From Calothrix parasitica NIES-267 (GTDB lineage: Bacteria > Cyanobacteriota > Cyanobacteriia > Cyanobacteriales > Nostocaceae), in contig NZ_AP018227.1 of NCBI RefSeq assembly GCF_002368095.1, positions 6,402,123 to 6,466,122 of the forward strand: a DNA stretch of 64,000 nucleotides, written 5' to 3'. This document shows positions 9,129 to 18,817 of this stretch, in pieces. The notes below the pieces were generated by a model. It saw only the letters and a list, made by a program, of their open reading frames with translations. It was not told the DNA's origin and made no database searches. The translations under genes and the position numbers were made by a program. The first letter of the stretch is position 1. Each line of letters begins with the position of its first letter.

Positions 9129-9695
9129 GAAGTGTATATAAACATCTTTATTTTTATCATCTTATTTTGTTTAATTTTACACTTGCAATACTGCTCCTCT
9201 GTGTAATTACGCGGATTCACACTTACAAATTAGTTTTGCTAAGAACTATATTCATTAGTACAACACGACTGAAATAAATCTACAGTTTTTTCTGGACATT
9301 CAAAGAGCAGTTAATATTTCAGGTTTTCTATAATTTTTATATACTAATGACTTTTAAAAATGAATATTATTATCTCATAAAAAATGTGAGAAGTTGGAAA
9401 CTCCCACATAGAATGTGGGAAAGGAAAGCGACTAAGTACTTAAAATAACTTAGTCGCTTCCATTGGGTAGTTAACACCTAAGTAACGTTAGCTTTCTCCC
9501 AAAGGGAGACGCTTCGCGAACGACAATGGTATGAACTTTAACTCTTACTCTAAACTAGTACCCATAGGACACCGAGTCTGGTCAACTAGAGCGGCCCAGA
9601 ACAGGTCTGGAAGCTCCCGGCTGACGATATTCTTGTGGTTACTCCAAGCGTTATAAAGTTGAAGTAATCCAAACTATTCATACTAATATTCTATC
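9129..9695. other. Divergent intergenic region with stacked hairpins
   Basis: This gap should contain promoters for both neighbours but also holds much secondary structure: a CCCACAT/ATGTGGG hairpin (about 9403-9419), a perfect 12-bp stem AAGCGACTAAGT/ACTTAGTCGCTT (9427-9460), a common cyanobacterial repeat around 9490-9523 (a TCTCCC...GGGAGA stem followed by CGCTTCGCGAACG), and the candidate structured RNA at 9533-9662. No protein gene. Confidence 0.6.
9533..9662. ncRNA. Candidate structured RNA, identity unknown
   Basis: A 7-bp closing stem (AACTTTA with TAAAGTT) brackets an imperfect rod: GTCA-GAGC-CCAGA on the left pairs with TCTGG-GCTC-TGAC on the right, interrupted by small internal loops. 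The segment is richer in G/C than its surroundings. I could not match it to SRP RNA, 6S RNA, RNase P RNA or tmRNA; the strand is undecided because either strand folds. It could be a free small RNA, the leader of the carbonic-anhydrase-like gene, or a palindromic repeat. Confidence 0.3.
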
Positions 9696-10223
9696 GTGTC
9701 TACCACTTCCTACTGGTCTTCTCCCGATATTTCAGCAGCAGCTTTCGTTGCACCGAATGCTGTTGTCATGGGTTCCCTTAGCGTTGGGTCAGGAGCAAGC
9801 ATTTGGTACCAAGCCGTCGTCAGAGGTGATGTCGAGCGCATTGAAATTGGTGAATATACCAATATACAAGACGGAGCAATTATCCACGGCGACCCCGGTC
9901 AGCCTACTATTCTAGAAGACCACGTTACGATTGGACATCGAGCCGTAGTTCATTCAGCACACATCGAACGCGGAAGCTTGATTGGTATTGGCGCAGTAAT
10001 ACTTAATGGGGTACGTGTAGGAAGCGGAAGTATTATTGGTGCGGGCGCAGTGGTAACCAAAAATATACCTCCCTTGTCTCTTGTAGTCGGGGTTCCTGGT
10101 AAAGTAATACGTCAAAATTCTCCGCAAGAAGCAGCAGAACTAATCGAACATGCTAAACGCTATCAAAAATTAGCTTTGGTTCATGCTGGGAAAAGTACGG
10201 ATTTGGGGTTTGGCGAAGAATGA
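9696..10223 (+). CDS. Gamma-carbonic anhydrase-like hexapeptide-repeat protein
   Basis: A 175-aa left-handed beta-helix protein. Hexapeptide repeats run through residues 15-135, and the three zinc histidines expected for gamma-carbonic anhydrases are present at H64 (AIIHGD), H81 (IGHRAV) and H86 (VVHSAH). A trimer with zinc at the subunit interfaces is expected. Catalytic activity is plausible but unproven; many family members act as stand-alone metal enzymes or acyltransferase relatives. It lacks the RbcS-like repeats of CcmM, so it is not the carboxysome scaffold. It uses a GTG start with no strong ribosome site visible. Confidence 0.87.
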   Translation: MSTTSYWSSPDISAAAFVAPNAVVMGSLSVGSGASIWYQAVVRGDVERIEIGEYTNIQDGAIIHGDPGQPTILEDHVTIGHRAVVHSAHIERGSLIGIGAVILNGVRVGSGSIIGAGAVVTKNIPPLSLVVGVPGKVIRQNSPQEAAELIEHAKRYQKLALVHAGKSTDLGFGEE

Positions 10224-10424
10224 GGTGATTGGGTGATGGGGAGATGGGGTAATGCAGTAAAAATAATTAAAACTCCTAACTATTCGTTGTTCACTGATAA
10301 TTTTTCACTGAATTTGTAAACATTCTTTACATGCAGGGGTAGAAAAATTTGCCAATTCAGCTAAAAATAAAAATGAGACTAGTTGATAAAACTTAAAATT
10401 TTACCTAAAAGAGGGGTTCTAGAT

Positions 10425-10550
10425 ATGGGCATTGATACACGTATATTGATTGTTGTAGCACCTTTAGCGATTGCTGCTGGTTGGGCGGTATTTAATATCG
10501 GCGCTGCTGCAATAAGACAACTGCAAACTTTTTTAAATAGAGAAGCGTAA
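10425..10550 (+). CDS. psbY: Photosystem II protein PsbY
   Basis: 41-aa single-span thylakoid protein. The sequence begins [20 protein letters not shown] and continues with [19 protein letters not shown], matching the conserved PsbY pattern of a short polar N-terminus, one membrane helix (about residues 7-28) and an amphipathic NIGxAAxxQ segment. PsbY binds at the edge of photosystem II beside cytochrome b559. The start is supported by a GAGG ribosome site (10411-10414). A hairpin terminator follows within 25 bp, so it is a single-gene transcript. Confidence 0.9.
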   Translation: MGIDTRILIVVAPLAIAAGWAVFNIGAAAIRQLQTFLNREA

Positions 10551-10573
10551 ATTTTTCATAATTATCGCTCTTT

Positions 10574-10610
10574 AACCGGCTGTTTTCTTTTATAGGCAGT
10601 CGGTTTATTT
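10574..10610 (+). terminator. Terminator of psbY
   Basis: Stem AACCGGCTG with CAGTCGGTT (one mismatch pair) followed by TTTATTT, 23 bp after the psbY stop. It is a reasonable rho-independent terminator. Confidence 0.65.
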
Positions 10611-10722
10611 AATTTGGGGATTGGGAATTGGGCATGGCGCATCGGGCATTGGTATTGTTAATGATGAATTTAAATTCCTAACTCCTAACTCCTAACTCCT
10701 GACCTTTAACCTTTGACCTTAC

Positions 10723-12030
10723 ATGGATATAGATTCTTTACTAAAGCCTCGTAAACGTTTTGGCGTTCATCTTGGGTTGGAGCGTATTCAGAAGCTTTTA
10801 GCTAATCTTGGTAACCCACATCATCAAGTTCCAATAATTCATGTTGCTGGTACTAATGGTAAAGGTTCTGTTTGTGCTTATTTATCTTCGGTTTTAACCC
10901 AGGCTGGGTATCGGACGGGACGCTATACTTCTCCTCATTTAGTTGACTGGACGGAGAGAATTTGCCTTAACGAACAACAAATTTCTTCTGAGGAGCTTGG
11001 TAATTTACTGATAGTGGTGCAAGAGGCTATTGACCCTCAAGAAGAATCACCTACACAGTTTGAAGTATTTACTGCCGCCGCTTGGCTGTATTTCGCTCGT
11101 CAGAAGGTTGATGTGGCTGTGATAGAAGTCGGATTGGGTGGACGTTTGGATGCTACTAATGTTTGTTCTAATCCTTTAGTCACGATTATTACTTCTATTA
11201 GCCGCGACCATTTACAGCAATTAGGTTCTACTGTTGGTGCGATCGCCAAAGAAAAAGCTGGGATTTTAAAAGCTGGATGTCCCGCAATTATTGGACAATT
11301 ACCAGAAGAAGCAGAAGCTCAAGTACGCGAATATGCGAATAAGTTGCAATGTCCGATAATTAAACCTCAACCAGCACGAGAGCTTGATGATGGCTGGGCT
11401 TATGTAGCTGTAGAGACGGAAGAGGAAAGTGATTCCGAGCTATCAGTTACTAAATCAATCAAATATCCTTTACCGTTAAAAGGGAAAATACAGTTAATTA
11501 ATTCTGCTTTGGCTGTAGCTGCTTTAGAAATTATTCAGCAGCAGGGTTGGAAAATACCTGAGAAAGCTATTGCTGAAGGTATAGCAAAAACCAAGTGGTC
11601 TGGAAGAATGCAGTGGACTACTTGGAACGGTCATAAATTACTACTGGACGGTGCCCATAATCAAGGAGCAGCAGATTCTTTACGTAATTATGTTGATACG
11701 CTAATTTCTCAATCAAATCAATCCCCAGTCAAGGTGACTTGGGTAATGGGAATGCTCTCGACAAAAGAGCATGATGAAGTTTTCAAAAGTTTATTACGAC
11801 CATTAGATGAATTGCATTTAGTTCCGGTCCCAGACCATAGTTCTGCTGTACCTGCTGAGTTAGCCCAATTAGCGAAGAATATTTGTCCGGAATTAAGTCA
11901 GTGCGAAACCTATCCTGACTTATCAACTGCACTTAAAACGGTTTTTGCTTCCAGCAATAATTTAGTTGTTTTATGCGGTTCGCTTTATCTGGTAGGGCAT
12001 TTTCTAGGAGATAAGGCAAAAGTATTATAA
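10723..12030 (+). CDS. folC: Bifunctional folylpolyglutamate synthase / dihydrofolate synthase
   Basis: 435-aa Mur-ligase-family enzyme that adds glutamate to dihydropteroate and to folates. The ATP site HVAGTNGKGSV (P-loop residues 43-49) is near the N-terminus, and the family motif EVGLGGRLDATN follows. A central ligase domain contains SGRMQW, and the C-terminal domain contains LLDGAHN. Length is normal. An intergenic heptamer repeat (AACTCCTAACTCCTGACC, about 10679-10712) runs up to 10 bp before the ATG. It has no obvious operon partner. Confidence 0.94.
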   Translation: MDIDSLLKPRKRFGVHLGLERIQKLLANLGNPHHQVPIIHVAGTNGKGSVCAYLSSVLTQAGYRTGRYTSPHLVDWTERICLNEQQISSEELGNLLIVVQEAIDPQEESPTQFEVFTAAAWLYFARQKVDVAVIEVGLGGRLDATNVCSNPLVTIITSISRDHLQQLGSTVGAIAKEKAGILKAGCPAIIGQLPEEAEAQVREYANKLQCPIIKPQPARELDDGWAYVAVETEEESDSELSVTKSIKYPLPLKGKIQLINSALAVAALEIIQQQGWKIPEKAIAEGIAKTKWSGRMQWTTWNGHKLLLDGAHNQGAADSLRNYVDTLISQSNQSPVKVTWVMGMLSTKEHDEVFKSLLRPLDELHLVPVPDHSSAVPAELAQLAKNICPELSQCETYPDLSTALKTVFASSNNLVVLCGSLYLVGHFLGDKAKVL

Positions 12031-13546
12031 ATCTTACATCTTGTATTATTGTCGTTAAGCCTGAATAACCCCGCCTTCTAAGCCGGAGGCTTTCTCGCAG
12101 ATAAATCAATTTCAAGGCTGATATGCGTATTTTGTAGCGTGGTGTTAGCCATAGTACGTTAGTACGTTAAAACGCACTAAAATCCTTGTCCAGTTGTGTT
12201 TAGACGACTTTGTTTATTAGCCGAGGAATTTATTCCAAAGCTGTTGTTGAGAGCGGTGCAAGATGTGAATTTAAATCGCAACGTAAAATTATAAACTATA
12301 TCTTAATTACTAGGAATTACGGAGGTCAAATAAATTTTCTTTAATCTAGTTCGTGAAATTACTTATTATGTGATTGATTGATAAAAAATTATAAATAAAT
12401 TGGTTTATTATTCTTATTATTTTTAATAGCTGAATAATAGTTTGAGGCTAATTAGGAATATTAAATCCGAATAATTACTAATATATTTACAGTATTTACT
12501 TTAAATCTTCATACAACTAAATTTCAATAGTCAAACATACTGACTGGATTATTTTTACAAACTTTGCGGTATATTCATTAATCCAGTGTTAGCACTGAGT
12601 GCATTTATGAGACATAATTGTTTTAATTAATCGATGTTATAAATAATTAACTGCGAGTAAGGAGATATCGGGATTCAACATATTTATCGCTGAAAAAACA
12701 CAAAATTTTTAAGTCTTTTGTGGGAACAAGGATTGCTTTAGCTGACATTAAGTGTTATCTAGTCAAGCATTTTATCCAGATGGAGAAAGAATTTAATTTT
12801 ATGATGATGTTTGCAAATTATAGTGGCATCAACTGAAAAGTATCTGTTAAACTTTTGTTCTCAGTTACATAAAAATGTAGTTGGTAAAATTTTTCTTTAT
12901 ACTCTTAAGCAGAGAATATTCTCTCGCAATTAGACATAGGAATTAAGCGTAAAATGAAGATTGAGTTGATATATCATTACCAGCTATTCAAGTTATAATT
13001 TTGGATTATCCAGCACCTTTAAAATTAGATATTTGCTCATTTACAATACAGGCTTATCCCTATAGCTAAAATTGATAAAATATCTTTAATAACGCTGCGG
13101 TAAAAATCTAAAATTGTTGTATTCAGTGACTTTTACAATCGAATCACAATAATAATCTGCTTGTAGAAAAGCAACATGAGTTATCAAAAATTGGTTTTGC
13201 GATAAAATCAGCTATTTGTTTGAACAAATGAATTTGAATAACCATAGAAAATAATCTTTATCAAAAATCGGGGTGAGCAAGGCTATGCAGAATTTTTGAA
13301 ACAACTAAAACAACTAGTACTATCACTCAGAATATTCTCACGATTAGCGAATGAGGAAGCAGAAGCTTTGGAGAGTGATAAATAGTACATACAAAAACAA
13401 ATCTTTTCTTTACTCTCTACCCTTACCGGTAATTTTCGGTTGGTGAAGTGTTAGTTAAATTACCAACTTAATCTATTACCTGATATCAAGAGCAGTTTTT
13501 AGTCACATTTGGATTTTTATTTTTTAGTATTCCTACGGACAAAACA
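12031..13546. other. 1.5-kb gene-free AT-rich region upstream of pilM
   Basis: Apart from an AAGCCT...AGGCTT hairpin at about 12057-12094 that may terminate folC, I see no open frame with coding character on either strand and no recognisable RNA or tandem repeat. The region is markedly AT-rich. It directly precedes the pilMNOQ operon, so it may hold its promoter and a long leader, or be the residue of deleted genes. Confidence 0.6.
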
Positions 13547-14653
13547 GTGGTGAAAGGCTTAGGCAGTCTATTTGGAAAATCCAAAAGCGGGGTTGGCATC
13601 GAGCTTGCACCACAACGAGTAAATGTAGCTCAGTTACGCAAGCAGCGCCAAGGTATGAAATTGGATGTTTTAACATCAGTGCCGGTTCCAGAGGGCATTT
13701 TTGTTGATGGTCAAATCGCAGACCCGCCAACAATGGCGCAAATCATCCAAGAAGCGCTTTTGGAAAGCAAAATAAAAGCGAATCGTGTTGCGACTTCAGT
13801 ACCGGGACGAGAGTCTATTGTGCGTCTCATTCCAGTACCAGCAGAATTAGACGATAAAGAATTACGGGACATGGTGTTGAACCATGAAGCAGGCTTATAT
13901 CTACCTTATCCCCGTGAAGAAGCGGATGTGGATTATCAGAAGCTGGGATACTTTGTAGATGAAGATGGCATCGAAAAAGTGCAAGTGCTTTTGGTCGCAA
14001 CTCGTAAAGATATAACAGATACTTACATAAGTACTTTTGAGCAGGCAGGATTACAGGTTGATATTTTAGAGATTAGTAGTTTTTCTCTGATTCGGACAAT
14101 CCGCGACCAACTACGTCAGTTCGGTCCGCAAGAAGCTGCGGTACTAGTAAATATAGAATACGACAGCACCGAAATTGCTATCGTCGTTAACGGAGTTCCG
14201 CAGTTCTCTCGTACCGTTCCAATTGGTACAGAGCAAATGCAAGCAGCCCTATCCAGAGCAATGAATTTACCGACATCTAGGGACATGGAATTATTAGAAG
14301 GAATGACTATTCCATCTGCTCCTATGGAAGGTGGAAAAACAGGTGTTACTGAAGTCAATCCCGGTATGGCAGCCATGTTAAGAGTGTTAGGAGAGCTTAC
14401 CGATGAAATGCGTCGTTCCGTTGATTTCTATTTAAATCAGGCTGAAAATTTGGAGATAGCGCAGATATTGCTTGCGGGTTCCGGAGGTGGACTAATACAG
14501 CTAGACGAGTTTTTTACACAGCGTTTATCGTTACCTACTACCCAAATAGACCCCGTACAAGCTTTATCCCTGCAAGTAGATGATGAAGATTATCCCTTTG
14601 TACAACGTCCCGGTTTGGGTACAGTACTTGGTTTAGGAATGCGGGAGGCTTAA
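13547..14653 (+). CDS. pilM: Type IV pilus assembly protein PilM
   Basis: Actin-like cytoplasmic ATPase-fold protein of the pilus alignment complex. The N-terminal GVGIELAPQRVNVAQL matches the PilM phosphate-1 motif region, and VLVNIEYDSTEIAIV matches the second nucleotide-site strand. A low-complexity insert (about residues 248-275, IPSAPMEGGKTGVTEVNPG) is a feature of this protein. Two GTG codons in tandem can serve as start; no ATG lies near the N-terminal motif. pilN starts 5 bp after the stop, so the genes are co-transcribed. PilM binds the N-terminal tail of PilN. Confidence 0.95.
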   Translation: MVKGLGSLFGKSKSGVGIELAPQRVNVAQLRKQRQGMKLDVLTSVPVPEGIFVDGQIADPPTMAQIIQEALLESKIKANRVATSVPGRESIVRLIPVPAELDDKELRDMVLNHEAGLYLPYPREEADVDYQKLGYFVDEDGIEKVQVLLVATRKDITDTYISTFEQAGLQVDILEISSFSLIRTIRDQLRQFGPQEAAVLVNIEYDSTEIAIVVNGVPQFSRTVPIGTEQMQAALSRAMNLPTSRDMELLEGMTIPSAPMEGGKTGVTEVNPGMAAMLRVLGELTDEMRRSVDFYLNQAENLEIAQILLAGSGGGLIQLDEFFTQRLSLPTTQIDPVQALSLQVDDEDYPFVQRPGLGTVLGLGMREA

Positions 14654-14658
14654 GCAAA

Positions 14659-15426
14659 ATGTATAGCTTAGATATTAACTTCCTAAAAGACCGTCCGGGT
14701 GGTCCGGGTCAGGGAAACCAAGGTGAAACGAAGAAAAAGGCTGCAATCTCTGCTGGAGATATGACACCAATTTATACAGGTGTTGCAGTAGCTGTAATTC
14801 TTCCTGGTTTGTTAGGATTAGGTCTTTTATACGTTCAAGGTCAGAATGCCAGTATTGATGAGCAAATTACCGCATTAGAAGGCAAAAACCAAGAATTAGA
14901 ATCTAAATTGGGTAATATCAAACAAAAAGAGCAAGAAATCGCTGCAATTAAAACAGAAACCCAAGCTTTGGTTAGCGTTTTTGACCAAATTCGCCCTTGG
15001 TCAGCGATGCTGCAATCTTTACGCGTTCGTATTCCTGCGAGAGTGCGAATCGAGAATGTTAAGCAAATTCCACCCGAAAGTTCCAGGGATGGGTCAACAG
15101 CTAACCTAGCTGGAGGAATAGAAATCACCGGAACTGCTCGCTCTTTTAATGATGTCAATGATTTCTTACTTTCCTTGCAGCAGTCTCCCTTATTCAAATC
15201 CTCTGAAGGGAAAATAGTTACAGCAGAATTAATCGATGGTCCATTACCTGACAATATTCCTGATGGAGTCTCATATAAGCCTCCACAGATAGTTAAATAT
15301 ACTATTGTCTCTCAACTAACCGATGTTCCAGCTTCTGAATTAATGCGGGAACTAGAGCAAAGAGGTGCGGTGGGATTAGTAAATAGAATTCGCAGTCTGC
15401 AACGAACGGGGGTCTTTCAAAAATGA
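14659..15426 (+). CDS. pilN: Type IV pilus inner-membrane protein PilN
   Basis: 255-aa bitopic membrane protein. The N-terminal tail MYSLDINFLKDRPG contains the INFL-type motif that docks into PilM. A membrane helix spans about residues 37-59, followed by a coiled coil (65-100) and a periplasmic ferredoxin-like domain. It overlaps pilO by four bases (ATGA), indicating translational coupling. It forms heterodimers with PilO linking the motor to the secretin. Confidence 0.92.
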   Translation: MYSLDINFLKDRPGGPGQGNQGETKKKAAISAGDMTPIYTGVAVAVILPGLLGLGLLYVQGQNASIDEQITALEGKNQELESKLGNIKQKEQEIAAIKTETQALVSVFDQIRPWSAMLQSLRVRIPARVRIENVKQIPPESSRDGSTANLAGGIEITGTARSFNDVNDFLLSLQQSPLFKSSEGKIVTAELIDGPLPDNIPDGVSYKPPQIVKYTIVSQLTDVPASELMRELEQRGAVGLVNRIRSLQRTGVFQK

Positions 15427-16172
15427 CATTTAGCGATGAGATGAATTTTGAAGGCTCGGAGTTTGAAGAAGAATCTTCTTCAGCTTACCCAGTAGTATTT
15501 GGTATAACTTTTACCCCGAAAATTAGCGGTATTCTGATTGGAGTGTTAGGGCTTGCAGGAGCGGGTTATATGTTTTTAAACATTGTCAAACCAGCTTGGG
15601 ATAGCTTTGTAGAGAAACAAGGAACTAAAGCACAGCTTGAAACAGAAATTCAGGGTAAGGAAGCTCGTTTACAAAGCATCGACGAACTTAATACTAAGTT
15701 AGCTAATGCCAAAAAACAGCAATCAGAAGTATGGGCTGTATTCGCGAACGAAAAGACTTTAGATACCTTATTGATAGATTTAAATCGCTTAGTAGAAGCA
15801 GGAAACGCTCAATTAGGTAGAAATGCAGTCAAAGCCAAATTAAAGAAATTTACTCCATCTTCTGAAGGAACACAACCAGTAACAGATGGTTCTTTGGGTC
15901 CAGAAGTTGATGGAAAACTCAAGCGTAGCACCACTGAAGTTGCAATTAGCGGTACCTACGAACAAACTCAATCTATTCTGCGAAACATAGAGCGTTTGCA
16001 GCCATTATTGATAGTTAAAGATTATCAATCAGATTTGGTACAGGAAACCTTTGAAGAAGATCAACCACGACGGACTGGCCCAACACCAATAAATACAACA
16101 TTTAAGTTGGAAGCCTTAGTACCGATGAATCCCAAAGAAGTTGCTGCGGCTGAAAAAGAAGCTCAACGATAG
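15423..16172 (+). CDS. pilO: Type IV pilus inner-membrane protein PilO
   Basis: 249-aa bitopic protein: an acidic N-terminus (GSEFEEESSS), a membrane helix at about residues 34-53, a coiled coil (60-100) and a periplasmic domain, as in PilO. It starts within the pilN stop codon. The protein ends in a Lys/Glu-rich tail. No pilP gene lies between it and pilQ; the next gene is the secretin after a 170-bp repeat-filled gap. Confidence 0.9.
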   Translation: MTFSDEMNFEGSEFEEESSSAYPVVFGITFTPKISGILIGVLGLAGAGYMFLNIVKPAWDSFVEKQGTKAQLETEIQGKEARLQSIDELNTKLANAKKQQSEVWAVFANEKTLDTLLIDLNRLVEAGNAQLGRNAVKAKLKKFTPSSEGTQPVTDGSLGPEVDGKLKRSTTEVAISGTYEQTQSILRNIERLQPLLIVKDYQSDLVQETFEEDQPRRTGPTPINTTFKLEALVPMNPKEVAAAEKEAQR

Positions 16173-16318
16173 TTAGGGGTTAGGGTGAGGAGTTAGGAGT
16201 TAAGAGTTAGGAGTTAATAGTTAATAGTTAGGAGTTAAGAATATAAGATTCACCAACTAACAACTAACGACTATGAACTAACAACTAACAATTAACAACT
16301 AACAACTAATTACTAATA
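16173..16318. repeat. Heptamer repeat array between pilO and pilQ
   Basis: Degenerate GTTAGGA/GTTAAGA units switch at about 16255 to the complementary ACTAACA/ACAACTA type, so the array is an imperfect inverted pair that could fold into a long stem within the pil transcript. Confidence 0.8.
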
Positions 16319-16342
16319 ATTATTTAAAGTGAGGAATGGACT

Positions 16343-18793
16343 GTGAAACTTCACGGTAGTAGTTTTATATTTGGAACCGCTGTCTCTGTATTGTTGGCAT
16401 CTCAGCCAGTTTTGGCTCAATCAACAACACAAATTACTGGAGTAAAACTAAACGAAGCTGACGGTGGAGTTAATTTGGTTTTAAAAACATCTGATGGCTC
16501 TCGTCCTCAAGTTTTTACTACTAAAAGAGGTAATGCTTTAGTCGCAGATATTATTAATACTCAGTTACGTTTACCACAAGGTAGTAGCTTCCGTCAGGAT
16601 AATCCGACAGATGGAATTGCCTCGGTTTCTATAGGTCAACTTGATGCAAATAGCGTTCGAGTCGTAATCAAAGGAACGGGTAATGCTCCAAATACCAGAC
16701 CCGTAGAGAGAAAGCAAAATGGGCTTACCTTTGCTTTGGTACCTTCAATGGGAAGCAGTGGAGATACAGCAGCATCACAACCAATACAGAATAATCAAAT
16801 TGCTCAATCTGCTCCAGCATCTCCCAACTTGGAGGGTACTCCCGCACCACCCGCAGGTCCCGGTCAATCAATGAATCAGGCTCCACCTTTCTTACCTAGA
16901 GCAGTTGCTCCCCCGGTAGGAGATATAGCAATTTCTAATACCGATGCTTCACCGAGTGTAATCGATTTAGGGACTCAACAGCGCGTCCCTCGCTTAGTTT
17001 TAAGAGATGCTCCTGTAAGAGAGGTGCTGTCGCTTTTAGCACGAGCAGCTAATTTGAACTTGGCTTATACCGCAGGTGGAGGTGGTGAAGGACAAGGTGA
17101 AGCCACCGGAACTAGCGGAGGAGATGGCCCAACAATTTCTTTGGATATTGAAAACGAGCCAGTTCAAGATGTATTTAACTACGTCTTGCGATTGAGCGGT
17201 TTAGAAGCCAATCGTAGTGGAAGAACTGTTTTTGTAGGGACTAAATTACCCAATTCCACCCGCGATACCGTAATGCGAAGTTTGCGACTCAATCAGGTTT
17301 CTGTTGGTGTGGCTCTTAACTTTTTGGTTGGATTAGGTGCGGAAACTGCCGTCAGTCGGGAGCGTCAGGTGACTAACGTGAGTGCAGTACCTGTAGGTCA
17401 AGGAGCCGCTCCTATTACCCAGACTCAAACTACTACAGAAACCAGAGTCGAAACTCAACGGATTGATTTCCAAGACTCTGCACCTTTACTTAGAGGTTTA
17501 CAAGCATTAGGAGACGAGCGGACTAATTCTGTCACTTTGATTGGTGACCCCAGAACAATACAGATAGCGATGGCTCAGCTAACTCAGCTTGATATTCGTC
17601 GTCGTCAAGTAGCAGTTAACGTCAAAATTGTTGATGTAAATCTGTTAAAAACCAAAGACATTAATACTAGCTTTTCTTTCGGGGTTGCTGATAACTTTTT
17701 TAGTGTTGATGGTGGTAATGCTGCTGCTAATTTCGGTGGTGTCAATCCCCCTTCTGCTTCACAAACGGCTAATAGTTTGACTACTCCAACAGTTATTCCA
17801 AATCCTTATGCTGGAGCGCAGGGTTTTCTAGATCCAAACAACCCAGTAGCTGTTCCAGGAACTGGAGTAGGTCAAATTGTTACTGACAACGGGCGAATAG
17901 TAACAAACCAACCAGGAGGTTCGGCAATATTTCCCGCATCTAGTAGAGGGGTTTTATCAGATCCATTCCAATCTGTAATTACAGATGTTCAACCAGGAAC
18001 TCCAAATATTACAACCATTACAGATGTTCCTGCTACTCGTGACCCTGAAACAGGACTTATAACGACTCCTGCAAGTAGAGTTGTTGAAACTACTCCAGGA
18101 ACTGTTGGTTCAATAACGACCGCTCTTCCATCTTTATTCCAATTTCCCAAACGCTTCCTAGCTTCCTTACAAACTCAAGTTACCAACGGTAACGCCAAAA
18201 TTTTGACCGACCCAACTTTAATTGTTCAAGAAGGTCAAACTGCTAACGTTAACCTAACTTCGGAAGTAGTAGGAAACTTCAATAGAGAAATAACTCGTGG
18301 TGATGGAGCTTCAACCGAAACTATTACTGTTGATAAAGAAAATGTCGGCTTAACTCTAGCTGTAAAACTTGACCGAGTTGACGATAACGGCTTCGTTTCT
18401 TTATCCGTAGCTCCCACCGTCAGAGCGCCGCAAGCACCAGCCAGAATTAATTTAGGTGATGGTGGAACTCAAGAAATCTTCTTGGTATCCGAGCGTTCGC
18501 TTAACTCTGGTTTAGTCCGATTACGCGACGGTCAGACTTTAGTTCTCTCCGGGATTATTCAAGAAACAGACCGGGTTAATGTTTCTAAGACTCCTATATT
18601 GGGCGATATTCCCATTATTGGTTCGCTATTTAGAAGGACAAATAAGAACAGCCAGCGTAATGAGGTTATCGTATTGTTAACACCTCAAGTTATGGATGAT
18701 TCCCAAGGTTCTTCTTACGGGTATAACTACAAACCCAGCCCTGAAGTACGTAGAATGTTGCAGAATCGCGGCTTAAAGTTGCCTCGGAGATAA
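16343..18793 (+). CDS. pilQ: Type IV pilus secretin PilQ with AMIN domain
   Basis: 816-aa outer-membrane secretin through which the pilus exits. Residues 1-25 are a cleavable signal peptide ending near VLAQ. An AMIN domain that can bind peptidoglycan covers about 28-130. A Pro/Gln/Ala-rich linker, N0/STN (about 215-300) and N1 domains follow. The secretin beta-barrel domain covers about 590-785, closing with TPILGDIPIIGSLFR. A low-complexity Gly/Asn/Pro/Thr-rich insert (about 455-590) separates N1 from the barrel. The start is GTG with GAGG 8 bp upstream (16331-16334). It is last in the pilMNOQ cluster and is followed by a strong terminator. Confidence 0.94.
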   Translation: MKLHGSSFIFGTAVSVLLASQPVLAQSTTQITGVKLNEADGGVNLVLKTSDGSRPQVFTTKRGNALVADIINTQLRLPQGSSFRQDNPTDGIASVSIGQLDANSVRVVIKGTGNAPNTRPVERKQNGLTFALVPSMGSSGDTAASQPIQNNQIAQSAPASPNLEGTPAPPAGPGQSMNQAPPFLPRAVAPPVGDIAISNTDASPSVIDLGTQQRVPRLVLRDAPVREVLSLLARAANLNLAYTAGGGGEGQGEATGTSGGDGPTISLDIENEPVQDVFNYVLRLSGLEANRSGRTVFVGTKLPNSTRDTVMRSLRLNQVSVGVALNFLVGLGAETAVSRERQVTNVSAVPVGQGAAPITQTQTTTETRVETQRIDFQDSAPLLRGLQALGDERTNSVTLIGDPRTIQIAMAQLTQLDIRRRQVAVNVKIVDVNLLKTKDINTSFSFGVADNFFSVDGGNAAANFGGVNPPSASQTANSLTTPTVIPNPYAGAQGFLDPNNPVAVPGTGVGQIVTDNGRIVTNQPGGSAIFPASSRGVLSDPFQSVITDVQPGTPNITTITDVPATRDPETGLITTPASRVVETTPGTVGSITTALPSLFQFPKRFLASLQTQVTNGNAKILTDPTLIVQEGQTANVNLTSEVVGNFNREITRGDGASTETITVDKENVGLTLAVKLDRVDDNGFVSLSVAPTVRAPQAPARINLGDGGTQEIFLVSERSLNSGLVRLRDGQTLVLSGIIQETDRVNVSKTPILGDIPIIGSLFRRTNKNSQRNEVIVLLTPQVMDDSQGSSYGYNYKPSPEVRRMLQNRGLKLPRR

Positions 18794-18817
18794 ATGCGGT
18801 AACTTACATCATAGATG

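Noticed and set aside
9560-9650. Possible SRP (4.5S) RNA
   Set aside because: The rod lacks the conserved GGAAGGAAGCAGCC-type apical region; only a general hairpin shape is shared.
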